DNA of 64,000 nucleotides from positions 310,001 through 374,000 of the forward strand of contig BDSL01000093.1 in the NCBI GenBank assembly GCA_003116995.1. Reading direction: 5' to 3'. Of this stretch, positions 34,901 to 46,900 are shown piece by piece. The position numbers and the translations under genes were made by a program. The notes under the pieces are model-generated. The model was not told the DNA's origin, ran no database searches, and saw only the letters and a list, made by a program, of their open reading frames with translations. The DNA comes from Yamagishiella unicocca (taxonomy: Eukaryota > Chlorophyta > Chlorophyceae > Chlamydomonadales > Volvocaceae). Each line of letters starts with the position of its first letter. Positions within the stretch are counted from its first letter, which is position 1.

Positions 34901-37900
34901 AGGGAGTGGGTTGGGGAAAGTCCGTGGACTAGGAAGCCGGGGGGAAGCAGGGGGAGGGGGAGTATTGCGGAGGTGGGTGGATGGCGCCGGCGAGGGGCCC
35001 GGGGGGGAGGGGGTATCACGGCACGAGAAAGCAAACGCACACACACACTCCCACACTCAGCATTTATAAAACACACACTCCCAACCTTCCCTCGGCCTTT
35101 TCCTCTTGAGGGGGGTTAGCCGTACACTCGTACAAATGCAAACTACGGTGTTCGGGTTGGGGCCACCCCGCTCCTTGGCTTACAGCCACACGGCGAGTAG
35201 GTTGGCTCCTTTCCCGCTCGTGCGTTGCAACGACCAATGACGCAACCACCCAACCAACCTCCCACCCAACCACCCAACCACCCAACCAGGTGGGCTACCT
35301 GTCCTTCCTCAAGTTGGGCCCCAAGCTGCTCAAGTGGGTTCCCGGACAGAAGGCTGCCGACCTGCGCACCTGGCTCACGGCATACGCCTATTGGAACCAG
35401 GTAGAGCCACGGCTCACGGGCATTGAAAAAAACTCCCACGCGCGTCGTACCGTGCCGTACACGTGACCGGCGGAGTCGTACAATGGCGGCGCATCCGCCT
35501 AGGCTGCTGTTGGTCGTCCGGGTGTCACTCTTCCCTCCCTGCTGCGACTAACATGATCGCTGCTCGCTATTCTGGCAGTGTTGCTGTCGTTGGTGCTGCC
35601 GCCGTCGGTCGCCGGTACTCGCTCCCACTCGCATGACTCGTTGCCTGGTTAGGACTGACCGCATCAACTGCCGCCTCCGCTGTTGACGGCCGCCGCCGCA
35701 ACCGCCAAGGCTGGCGACCAGCTGCTACCCTGTCACTGCGCCTACCCTGCAGCTGTCAGTTACCCGCACAACCGTACAAACCATATTTTTGTTTGTTGGT
35801 GCTGTTGCTGCTGCCGCTGCTCCAGGGAGGGAGCTCCAACGTAGTGGCCATGTTCTCTTACCTGGTGGAGGCCCTCCTGGAGCCGTCAGGTGAGCGGGGG
35901 GGGGCGACGGCTAACATACCGGGGAAGGCCTTCTCCTTGCCAGCTTTTCCCCTGTGGAAACTTTCAGGAACTCCTAACTAGTTTTCCAAAGGCATACTAA
36001 ACTTTGCTAATTCACAAAGTTTGCTAATCCAAATCAAAGTCATACGAAAAGGGAGCGCGAGAAAGCCTTACCTGAAACACTCGGCTGGTCCGTGCTTTGC
36101 CAACGCTGCGGCCTGGCATCTTAATTCATGATGATACTTCCTCCCTGCAAGGCGGCTGTCGCTTACAGAGTCCCGTGTACCCACCTTCTCCTGGCTTCGT
36201 CCCAGCCTACGGCATCTACCCAACCAACTTCCAAAACCCAAAACCCAATCCCACACCCCCGCCCCCCAGGCTACGTCCCCCCCCCGGTGGTGGAGACTCC
36301 CGCCCTGGGCTGCCTGCACCCCCTCCACGCCGGCTACTTCAACTCCCCCGCCGACTACATGAAGTGGTACGGCAAGGCGGGCCCGCTGCGCGGCACCGAC
36401 GCGCCCGTGGTCGCCGTACTGCTGTACCGCAAGCACGTGATTACAGAGCAGCCGTACATCGCGCAGCTGGTGTCACAGCTGGAGGCGGAGGGGCTGGTGC
36501 CGCTGCCCATCTTCATCAACGGAGTGGAGGCGCACACCGTGGTGGGTTGGGGGTTGGGGGTTGGGGCATTTGAGGCGCGGAGTCGGGGTGGGGGGAACGA
36601 GGCGTGGTGGGGGGTTGGGGTTTGTGGGGCGCGGAGTTGGAGGTTGAAAGCTCCAGATGGGTGATGGCGACAGCAGGTATGAGTGGACGATCATTAACTC
36701 AAAGCTCGAGGGGGTTGGGTTCCGGAGCCAAACCGTCTATGCGTCCCCATTGACCGCCCCTCCCCCAACAAGCCTCCCGAGCTCCGCACCATCGCCTTGC
36801 CGTACTCCACGCCCCTCCTGGAGCGATTCCCCTCTCCAAGCCTTTCCCCCCTCCCTGGACTGCCGGCAGGTTCGTGACCTGCTGACCAGCAAGCACGAGC
36901 AGGTGGGGTGGTGTGACTTGAGTGGAAACCCGTGGGTCTTCACAAAGCGAGGAGAGAGACCTAGGACCTGTGGCGCTGGGAGGGAAGATCTGTTTTGTAT
37001 TTTGGTTGCTTGGACGCTTTCTATGCTCTACTTTCCACCTGGTTCACACCATTGCCGTACGCAAACCACACCCGCGCTGTTGCTGCTAACCGACTGCAAC
37101 AACTCCCAACTGCTAACTACCTCAGACGCTGCTGGCTCGCGGCGAGACCGGCGCCATCAGCACCACGTTAAAGAGAGATGCCATCAAGGTGCGGATGGGG
37201 GGGGTGGGGTGAGGAAAGCCGGTGTGCTAGGAACCGATTAGGAAACCGTGCGGATGGCGAAGGGGGAGCAGCATCGAGGGAAGAGCGATAAACCAGGGAT
37301 TCGATATACCATGTATCATTCCGCAACCCAGCTGCTGACAACAAAACATAACGTAACATAACATCAGCTACTTAATTAGAAGTCAAATAGTCTCGTCTAC
37401 GTTGCGTCGGAGAAAGGGAGAAAAGACTTCGGTCGGCCGCCAGGTGACACCAGCCTGTCCCTCGACTCGGTAATTGTGGTGACTTTTCTTCCGTCTAGCC
37501 TAGCCCTCTGGTCGGCACCGCGCACGGTTCGCACGCTCTCACCCACCCTGGACCGTACGACCGTACGACTCGCGCGGCCCCCTCCCGCTTCTGTACGGCA
37601 GGTTGACGCGGTGGTCAGCACCATCGGCTTCCCGCTGGTGGGCGGGCCCGCGGGCACCATGGAGGGCGGCAGGCAGGCGGAAGTGGCCAAGGTGCGATCG
37701 GTTGAGGCCGTTGGTCGTACAGCGGTTGGGGTCGTTGGGCAGGACTCCGGTCCTGGGAGGGGAGGGCGTTGTTGAGCGGCATCCAACCAACTGGCGGCCC
37801 CACCCACAACGCTCACCCCCTCACCTCCGCAGGCAATTCTCGCCGCCAAGGACGTGCCGTACGTGGTGGCGGCGCCGTTGCTTATTCAGGACATGGAGAG

Positions 37901-40900
37901 CTGGAGCCGCGACGGAGTGGCGGGTGGGTCGTGGGTGCGGCTATCTGAGGCATCCCGTCGACATGCTCACGTGCGCTTTTGTTAGCCGAACCGTACCGTC
38001 GTACGACAATTGTGCCGTACACGTGGCTTCGCTTCCTAACCGCGGGCAACGGGCTTTGTCCTAAGCCTGCCTCCCGAAAGCACCTCGCCGCCTTTCGAAG
38101 TTAACCAGCCACCCTGCCTTATGCTCCCAACCGTCTCCGCCCCCAACGTGCGACAACACGTGTTTCCAGAACCTTTCTTTAGTCGGATTTACTAGTTACC
38201 TCTTTTTAAACGCCGACCAACGGGTTTCCTCGCAACCCCCGTTACCCTCCTGCCCCCTTCCTAGGCCTCCAATCCGTCGTGCTGTACTCGCTGCCGGAGC
38301 TGGATGGCGCCATCGACACAGTGCCGCTAGGAGGACTGGTCGGGGACAACATCTACCTGGTGCGTACGGCGGTTGGCGGCGGTTGGTGGTGGTTGGCGGT
38401 GGTTGGCGGTAGGGTGGCCATACGGCGTGCGCTTTGCGCTTGCTGGTGGGCACGGCGGCTTCGGCGGTGGTGCGCGCAGGGACGATGCCGCTGTTGCAGT
38501 TCACGCATCCCCCGACGGTTCGGGTGCGTGAAGAAGAATGGATGTTTCGCAAAGAGACGACTGCCAGCGTGGGCGAAAGCGACTCTTGATCCCTTTCTCA
38601 CTCAACTTGGCGGTTGCCTATGCCGTACGTCGTACAGGTTCCGGAGCGAGTCAAGAAGATGGCCGGCCGGCTGCAGTCCTGGGTGCGACTGCGCCGCAAG
38701 GCGCCCGCCGAGCGTAAGGTTGCCGTACTGCTGTACGGCTTCCCTCCAGGGGTGGGCGCCACCGGCACTGCTGCGCTGCTCAACGTCCCCAAGAGCCTCG
38801 AGGTGGGGGCAGGAGGGGCAGGAGGGACAGGAGGGGCAGGAGGGGTCAGGCCGGGTGGGGCCCAGGCAGGAGGGGGCCGGCAAGGGAAACCCGTGTACGG
38901 AAGGAAAACCAGGGAAACCCGTGTACGGAAGGAAAACCATTTAGAACAGACGTTGGAGGTGCATGCTGGAGAACTTGGGGTCAGGCCGGGTAGGGCTAGC
39001 GAGGAGGAACTCGTATCGCGACTCGTCTAAAAGCTAGGAGGGGAAATTGACAGCCTAGGCGGGGTGCCGTGTGCCCGGTAGGGGTATAAGTTAGGTGGCG
39101 TGTGGTGGTGCCCTGGCAGCGCTTAGCAGACAATTACGAGCCCGGCCCCCCCCGTCCGGGGTGACACAGCTGCCCCCCTGGAGTCTTCCCTGCACCCCCT
39201 GCCCTCCTCTGAACGCTTGCTGCTGCGCTGCTGCCTCCCCTCGCCACCTCCCTCCCCGCCCTCACACACACACACACACACACACCTCCTTCTCTTCCTC
39301 ACACCTCCCTCCCTCCCTCCCTCCCCCCTCCCTCCCTCCCTCCTCTGAAACAGTCGCTCCTGGCTTCCCTACGCCGAGCGGGGTATGACCTGGGTCCGGA
39401 CGTGCCCGAGGTGGGTCGGTGGGTCGGTGCGTGGGTCCGTCGGTGGGTCCGGACGTGCCCGCCGTGGGCCGGTGGGTCGCTGTTTGGGTCTGTCGGTGGA
39501 CCGGTGGGTCCGGATGTGCTGGTCGCTGATTTGGTTGGTTATAGAGGCGAGGAGACGGCAGAGGACAGCAACCTTGGGCGTGGTGGCGGCGGACGGATGA
39601 AGCGGTGGCAGTCGGCCGGTACCTCACACCGCGCTAGGTGGACCGCAGTTCTCTCGCTCCCTTACCTCCCACGTACCACATGCCCGCTGGTCCCCACCCT
39701 CCCACTTGCCGCCGTCCTCCCCACCTCCCTACCTACCCTCGGCCTCAGGACATTTCCTCAGCCGGTGGTCCCAAGCTGTAGCTAGAGATGTTCCTCTGTT
39801 TCTCTTTCCTTCTTCCTTTTTTGTTCTCCCCTGTTCTCCTTTTCCTCTTGACGGCTTTCTCCATTTCTCCTTTCCGTCCCCCCACACCCTTCCCCCTTTT
39901 TTTCGGGCATCCACGGGTTTCCCTCGAATCCCCCCATGCGCCCACAACCTAGGTGTCCGAAGCCAGTGCGCGAGCTATCCGTCCCATGTCGCGTAACCGG
40001 TGTTCATGCCACCCCTCTCCCCCCCCAGGATCTGACCGGAGTGGGCGAGGCGCTTGTTACGGCGCTCAAGGCTCAGGAGGACCAGCGAGCCATCTTCAAG
40101 GGGGCGGCGGGTGGGTGTCGGGTCGAAAACACACACACACACACACACACACACGCAGCATATATAAAACACACACGTTCCATGTTCTCGCCGCTTCCGG
40201 CGGCCGCGAGCTCCCCGGCTACCGCCTCCCCCCTCGCTCTACGACATGCGCTTACTTAGTCCGTGCCAGGAAGCACCCATTCGCCATCAGTCATCTACAA
40301 GCTTCGGAAGTACCGTTGTCGGCCAGAGAACCCCCGGTGTCTTTCACCTCTTTCCTCCTCCGCCGCCTCCACCTGCTCGTCGCCTCGCAGGTATGGCGGC
40401 GATGGGATCCGGCCCCGCCGCCGCCTTTGGAGTGCACCCGGGGGCGGGAGAGATGACTGCAGCCCGGCTCAAGGTGGGGTAGACCACGGTTTCTGTGTGT
40501 TTGGGAGTCGAGAGTAAAACCGTAACCTCACCGTGCTCGGGGCGCAGAAACCTAGTTGGAGAGGTTGGTTTGTTAGTTTTGTTGGTTACAGATGCTGGCG
40601 GCGGTTAGGGTGGTTTGGCAGGTGGTCGACAAGCAGACAGGCTGTGCGGGTACGGTACGGTGCTATCCAAGAGAGCTTGCTGTTCTCCGTCGCAACCCCC
40701 CCGTCCCCCCCACACCCCACCCCGCGCTCTCTCAAACCCCCGCCCCGCGTTCTCCCACTGGCCTTCCGGCCTTTCCTCCTCCTATGTCGCCGCTATAGGC
40801 AAGTCTTACTGCCCCGCCCCACCCCGCCCCACGCGCCCATGCGCCAAATCTCCTGCCCCTGTCGTGTAAACGGTTTTTATGCCAACCCCCCGCGCGCCCG

Positions 40901-43900
40901 CGGACACAGGAGCTGCTCACCTACCCGGCCGACTGGGGCCCCACCGAGTGGGGCCCTATGCCGTTCTTGCCGAACAACGACGTCCTGGTGGAGCGGATGG
41001 AGCGGCAGTGGGGCGAGCTGCGGACGTATCGGTGGGGGGGGAGTTCGTATCGGTGGGGGGGGGCCGGCGGCGGGGTGGGGCGGGTTAAAACCTTCGGTTG
41101 CCCGTTGCCGCAGCCGTACAAACAGTTCCTAGCTGCTGGATTTTTCTTCTTTCGGCACACCCCAACTTCCCAACCCCCAACCCCCAACCGTCAACCGCCG
41201 ACCCCAGGGGCCTCAACACCTCGGCTCGCGGCGCCTACCAGGTCCCAGGCCTGCAGCTGGGCTCCGTGTGGGTTGGCGTGCAGCCGCCCTTGGGCATCGA
41301 GGGAGACCCCATGCGGCTGCTCTTCCAGCGAGACCTCACGCCGCACCCCCAGTACGCCGCCTTCTACAAGTGGATCCAGCACGTGAGCGGGAGCCGGGGG
41401 GGGGTTCGAGGAAGACCCGTGGATGCGAGAAAAAACCGTTTACCCGGGGGGGAGGTTATAAAAACCGTTGGCGCGAAAAGGACAAGGGAGCGGGGGGGGG
41501 GGAGGTTGCGAGGATAGCTCCAGGGGGTGGGGTGAGGAAAACAGCTCCAGGGGGGAGGGAAGGGCGAATGGGATTGGATCGTACTGGATTGCCGGGCGTA
41601 CGGGGATGCATCGAGGTCGTGTCCTGAAGTCGACATGGACGGCTGTGTGATTGGTGCAAGGGCGGCGACTGAGCGCTGGATTTCATTTCTTGTTGCCGTC
41701 GTTGCTGCTGACATTTTGTGGTCAGACAAACCTAATAAAAAGGCCCTCGTGTGAAAACGGTAACGACTGCTGACATTTTGTGGCCAGACAAACCTAATAA
41801 AAAGGCCCTCGTGTGACAACGGTAACGACTGCTGACATTTTGCGGCCAGACAAACCTAATAAAAAGGCCCTCGTGTGAAAACGGTAACGTAAATTAAATC
41901 GTGCCCGCGATTGGGGTTGTCGGAACTAGGATGTATTTGGGTTATTTCTTCCTTTGTTTTTGGTTCCCCTTCTTTTTGTTGCAAAACTGTTGCGAAACTG
42001 TTGCGGAACGGTGCAGCTCTGGTGGGGGGCGATGAGCGCTCCGTCGCGCAGCAGCCCTTGCCGTACAGCTTTCCTCCCCGGCGTACGACGCGCGCAGGAG
42101 TACGGCGCTGACGTGGTGCTGCACTTTGGCATGCACGGCACGGTGGAGTGGCTGCCGGGAGCCCCATTAGGCAACAACGGCCTCTCCTGGAGCGATGTGC
42201 TGCTGGGCGAGCTCCCCAACGTCTACGTCTACGCTGCCAACAACCCCTCAGAGTCCATCGTGGCCAAGCGCCGGGGGTACGGCACCATCGTGTCGCACAA
42301 CGTGCCGCCGTACGGCAGGGCGGGTATGTACGGCAGGAGCTGGGCTTGGAGGGCTTGGCGTACGGCAGGGCGGGAGGCGAAGGGATATAGTTGAGGTGCC
42401 AACACTTGTAACGCTCACGACATACCCGGCAACCAACCACCCCAACGGTACCCCAACCAACTCACCCGCCAAACCCCCAACCCAACCTCCCTCCTCCCTT
42501 CCCCCTCAACGGCAGGCCTCTACAAGCAGCTCTCCACGCTCCGAGACCAGCTGACTGAGTACCGCGAGGCCGTACAGCTGGCCAGGCAGCAGCTGGAGCA
42601 GCAGCCGGCTGGGGACCGTGTGGTTTCGGAGCGGGCCGCTCTGGCTCCTATCGTGGCCTCCCAAGCGGGGCTGGTTCTGGACCAGCTGCGGCTGGCAGGA
42701 CTGGAGGTAGGGTTAGCGCGGGTCATGACAGGAGACCCGTGGGTCGGCACTGGACAGTAAACCGATTCGGAAGCGTTATGCGGGTGGGGGACGGAAGAGG
42801 ATCATCCGCGAATCCACGGCCCACCCGGGGGGTTACAATCAAAGAACCGGTAACGCGACTGGGGAAATGTAGTTGGTGCATAGGGGGGGGATGGTAGGGA
42901 AACACTGGTAGCGGGGCCTCAGTTAGGGTAGCTGGATAGCGCGTGTGGATAACGAGTCTTGGCCACCAAAGGAAGCGAAAGGGAAATCGAAAGCCCTGCT
43001 GGAAATCGGTTTGGAAGCTGGGTGGTTGAGAATCGGTTTGTCGGCCATGGATTCGCGGATGTATTTTACACCCCCATGTCCCCGCTCAACCCCTCACCTC
43101 CCCCCCATGCCTTCCGCCCAACCCCCCTCCACCCCCAGGCGGATTGCCCCTTCGTCGACGCCGCGACGGGTCAGGTGGTGCCGCTGCCAACCGACATCCC
43201 CACCGACGTCCTCACCCCCTCCTCCTCCTCCTCGTCCTCCCACCCCTTCCTGGAGCCCCTGGCCTTCGACCAGTACGCCTCCAAGCTGTACGCCTACCTG
43301 CAGGTAGGCTGATAGGGCTCGCACCGCCGGTGGATACTGGCTGCTACCGCCGCTGGCCATGGGCTGCTGCTACCGAAACGCGCGCAAAAAGGCATGAAGC
43401 TGACAACTGCCTGACTGCGGCCCTCCAGCCGCTCTGTTTGCTGTATCCATCCATCCATTCATACAAAAAACATCTCAGCTCGAGGTTGTATCGCCTAGCC
43501 TCTTTGTTTTACATGTCGATTGGACACTCCCTCGTCCCTCCCTCCGACCGTCCGTCCGCCCGTTTGATCGAACCGCACATGCCGGTGCTCCGTAAAACTT
43601 CCACACCTCCACACCTCCACATCTCCACGACCGCCTCCTGCTCCGATGCTCCCGCCGGACCTACCAGTAGCTAACTGGTTTTTTTTAACTGGTTTTTTTT
43701 AACTGGTTTTTTTTAACTGGTTTTTTTTAACTGGTTTTTTTTAACTGGTTTTTTTTAACTGGTTTTTTTTAACTCACTCCGCATTGCTCCCCGTTTCTTC
43801 ACCCCCTCGGTTTGTCGGCCGTGGATTCGCGGATTCTCTTATCAAACCCCCGTAACCCCTCCGTCGTACGCAGCTGCTCGAGGGCCGGCTCTTCTCCGAG

Positions 43901-46900
43901 GGCCTCCACGTGCTGGGTGCCCCCCCTGGAGCACCACAGATGGCGCAGTACCTGGAGGCGTATTTCGGGCCGGGATTGCCTCGGGCGGCGGTGGAGGCGG
44001 TGGCGGGTGGGTGGTGGGTTGCGAGGAAGACCCGTGGATGCGAGAAACCGTTTAGGACAGACGTTGGGTGGATGGGGAATCCAGGGAGGTGATTCGCCAG
44101 GTTGAGCCCAGGGTGTGTGTGATTCCCCGGATAAAATCTCCTGTATAGGCGTCGTGCATCATCATCAGGCTTGGGCGGTAGGGTCCTTCGCACTCCCACT
44201 GCTGCAGCAGAGCGTTCGAACGCCTGGGCGGTACCCCCTCCGGGCGCCCGTTGCTCCTGCCTGCTGGCGGATGTACTGTACTGCAGCTGTCGTTGCGAGT
44301 ATATAGTGTGCACGTCAGCACCCCCGTTTGCAAACCTCGGTTCGACCCCGGCGCACCGCACGCAGAGCGCGGCGAGGAGGGCGCCGCGGCGGTGCGGTCC
44401 CGCCTGGAGCGGCTGTGGGAGCAGGAGGTGAGGAAGGCGGGCAAACGAATCATGGTAGGAACCGATGCCGTGCTTGCTGCCGCTGCTGCCGCCACTGCGG
44501 CCATCACACGTTTGCGGCCAGCGTGCTCCTCAGCTGCTACTTGCTCCTCAGCTGCTACTTGCTCCAGCACACAACCCCTTGTGAGCCACGCAACTCCCAA
44601 CCGCAAAACATTCGCTGTGTCGTACTCGCGTGTGACGCCCGCAAACAACCCCTGCCTGCCAAGCTGCCTCCTAGATCCAAATCCGCGCCAAATCCAGGGA
44701 ACCCCAATGTCCGTGTCTCACCCGACAACCCGCTCACCACACACATACACACAAACACAAACACACACACACACACAAACACACAGGCCGCTAGCTCCCC
44801 GTACGAGCCGGAGCTGACGTCAGCAAGCGGGACCAGCAGCGGCGCCGCGGCAGCGGCGTCGACGGCGACGGCGGCGGCGGCGCCGCCGCCACCGCCGAAG
44901 CCCACTAAGGAGGAGCTGTCGGCACGACTTGAGGTACGGCGAGGCCGCGTGGGGGCACGTGAGGACACGTGGGGGCACGTGGGGGCACGCGCGTGTGTCT
45001 GAAAGAGCACCAGCGCCTCTGGAGGCGCCTGCCCCTGGCTGCCCATGTGCCGTTTCGTACACGCACCCACGTGCCGCCCTTCCCTCCCCCCCTTGGCTCC
45101 GGAACCTCGGCCAAACCAACCGCAACCGCGCAGGAGGCCCTCGAGATCCGGTCGCTTCTGCTGCGGAACACAGAGGTGGGCCCCGCGACCCGCGGGTCGG
45201 TGGTCCCGTGTATGGTGGCGCGAGTACGACACGCATCCTTGAGCTTATGCCGTTCCCAGCAAGTTTATGGCGTCTGCGAGTCTTCATTCGGACGCACTGC
45301 TGTGTATGTGGGGGTTATTCGAGGTGGGACTGGGGTGTTTTATATATGCTGCGCTGAGCCGCTGGGGTGTGTGCAGGTGACATGTGGGCGCCCCGGGATG
45401 GAGGGGGCAGGCTGCCCGCCACGAACGGCTGGTGTCCCAGACACGGGATGGAGGGGGCAGGCTGCACGCCACGAACGGCTGGTGTCCCAGACACGGGATG
45501 GAGGGGGCAGGCTGCCCGCCACGAACGGCTGGTGTCCCAGACACGGGATGGAGGGGGCAGGCTGCACGCCACGAACGGCTGGTGTCCCAGACACGGGATG
45601 GAGGGGGCAGGCTGCACGCCACGAACGGCTGGTGTCCCAGACACGGGATGGAGGGGGCAGGCTGCACGCCACGAACGGCTGGTGTCCCAGACACGACAAG
45701 GGCGAAAGGAAATTCGTACATAGAGGCGGTACCGGCTGCGTCGATTAGTGGTGGAGATCCAGGGGTTGTCGGCGTCAAGTGTTGGGTTCTGGTCTGCGTG
45801 AATCTTTTTTGCTTCCGCTATGGATTCTGGTCCCGATTGACATGCCCCGACGACTGCTCCGCTTCCGACGCGCCTCCGGCCTCTCGTCTTCTCCCCTTCT
45901 TCTCCCCCCCCAGGAGCTGGACGGTGTGCTCAAGGCCCTGGGCGGAGGCTACGTGCTCCCCGAGGCTGGGGGGGACCTGTTGCGGGACGGAACGGGAGTG
46001 CTGCCCACGGGTACGATGAGTGGTGGTGGGGAGGGGGGTGGTGGTGGGGGGGGGGTCCGAGGAAGACCCGTGGAAGGGGGGGAGAGGGTAAGGACCCGGT
46101 TACGCGACATGGGTAGAATAGCTGGTTAGTAGGTGGTGGTATGTGTACGGTTGTGTACGAGTGGCGGTGGTGGTGGTGGTGGGGTATGCAAATTAGAACC
46201 GGAGTGGTGGGGCTGGGGGTGTTTCGAGGGAGACCCGTGGATGCCAGAAAAAACCGTGGGGCTGGGGGTGGGGGTGGGGGCGGGATTGGGGTTGGGGTGT
46301 ACGTAACGGGTCGGAGGTCGGGAACGGCAGCGCTGGTTGGTTCCGGAGCGGCTTCTGGATATCCCAACCGACCACTAGTCCGTGTGCACTGCACCGGGCG
46401 CGTGGGGTGTTTTGAGGGTCTCAAGATATAAGACAGGTTCCTTCCTGGCACCTGGCACCTGGTACTCGATCACCTGGTAATTGACACCTGACAGGGCTTA
46501 TAGCCGAAGCTCGGCGCGCGGGCGAAGCGACGTTTGGACTTCCCCAAGGACGCTCCGCCCGCAGCCACCCAAGGGCGCCCCACAGCCAATCTTCGACCCA
46601 TCACCCGGTCCCCCTCAACCCATCACCCTTCCACCCTCGACCCATCACACCCCCCATACACCCCCCAATTCCGCAACACTGGGTTTCCTCAGTTCCGCAG
46701 CTCCTCTGCCCTCCTCGCGTGCACAGGCCGCAACATCCACGCCCTGGACCCCTACCGCATGCCCTCCCCCGCCGCCATGACCCGCGGGTCGGCCGTGGCG
46801 GCCGCCATCCTGGACCAGCACCTGGCCTCTAGCGGAGGGGTCTTTCCCGAGACGGTGGCGGTGAACCTGTGGGGCCTGGACTCCATAAAAAGCAAGGCAA

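Noticed and set aside
45284..46019. Multiple overlapping ORFs with repeats such as [18 protein letters not shown]
   Set aside because: The 50-bp intronic array lacks stops in all frames. It lies in a CHLH2 intron.
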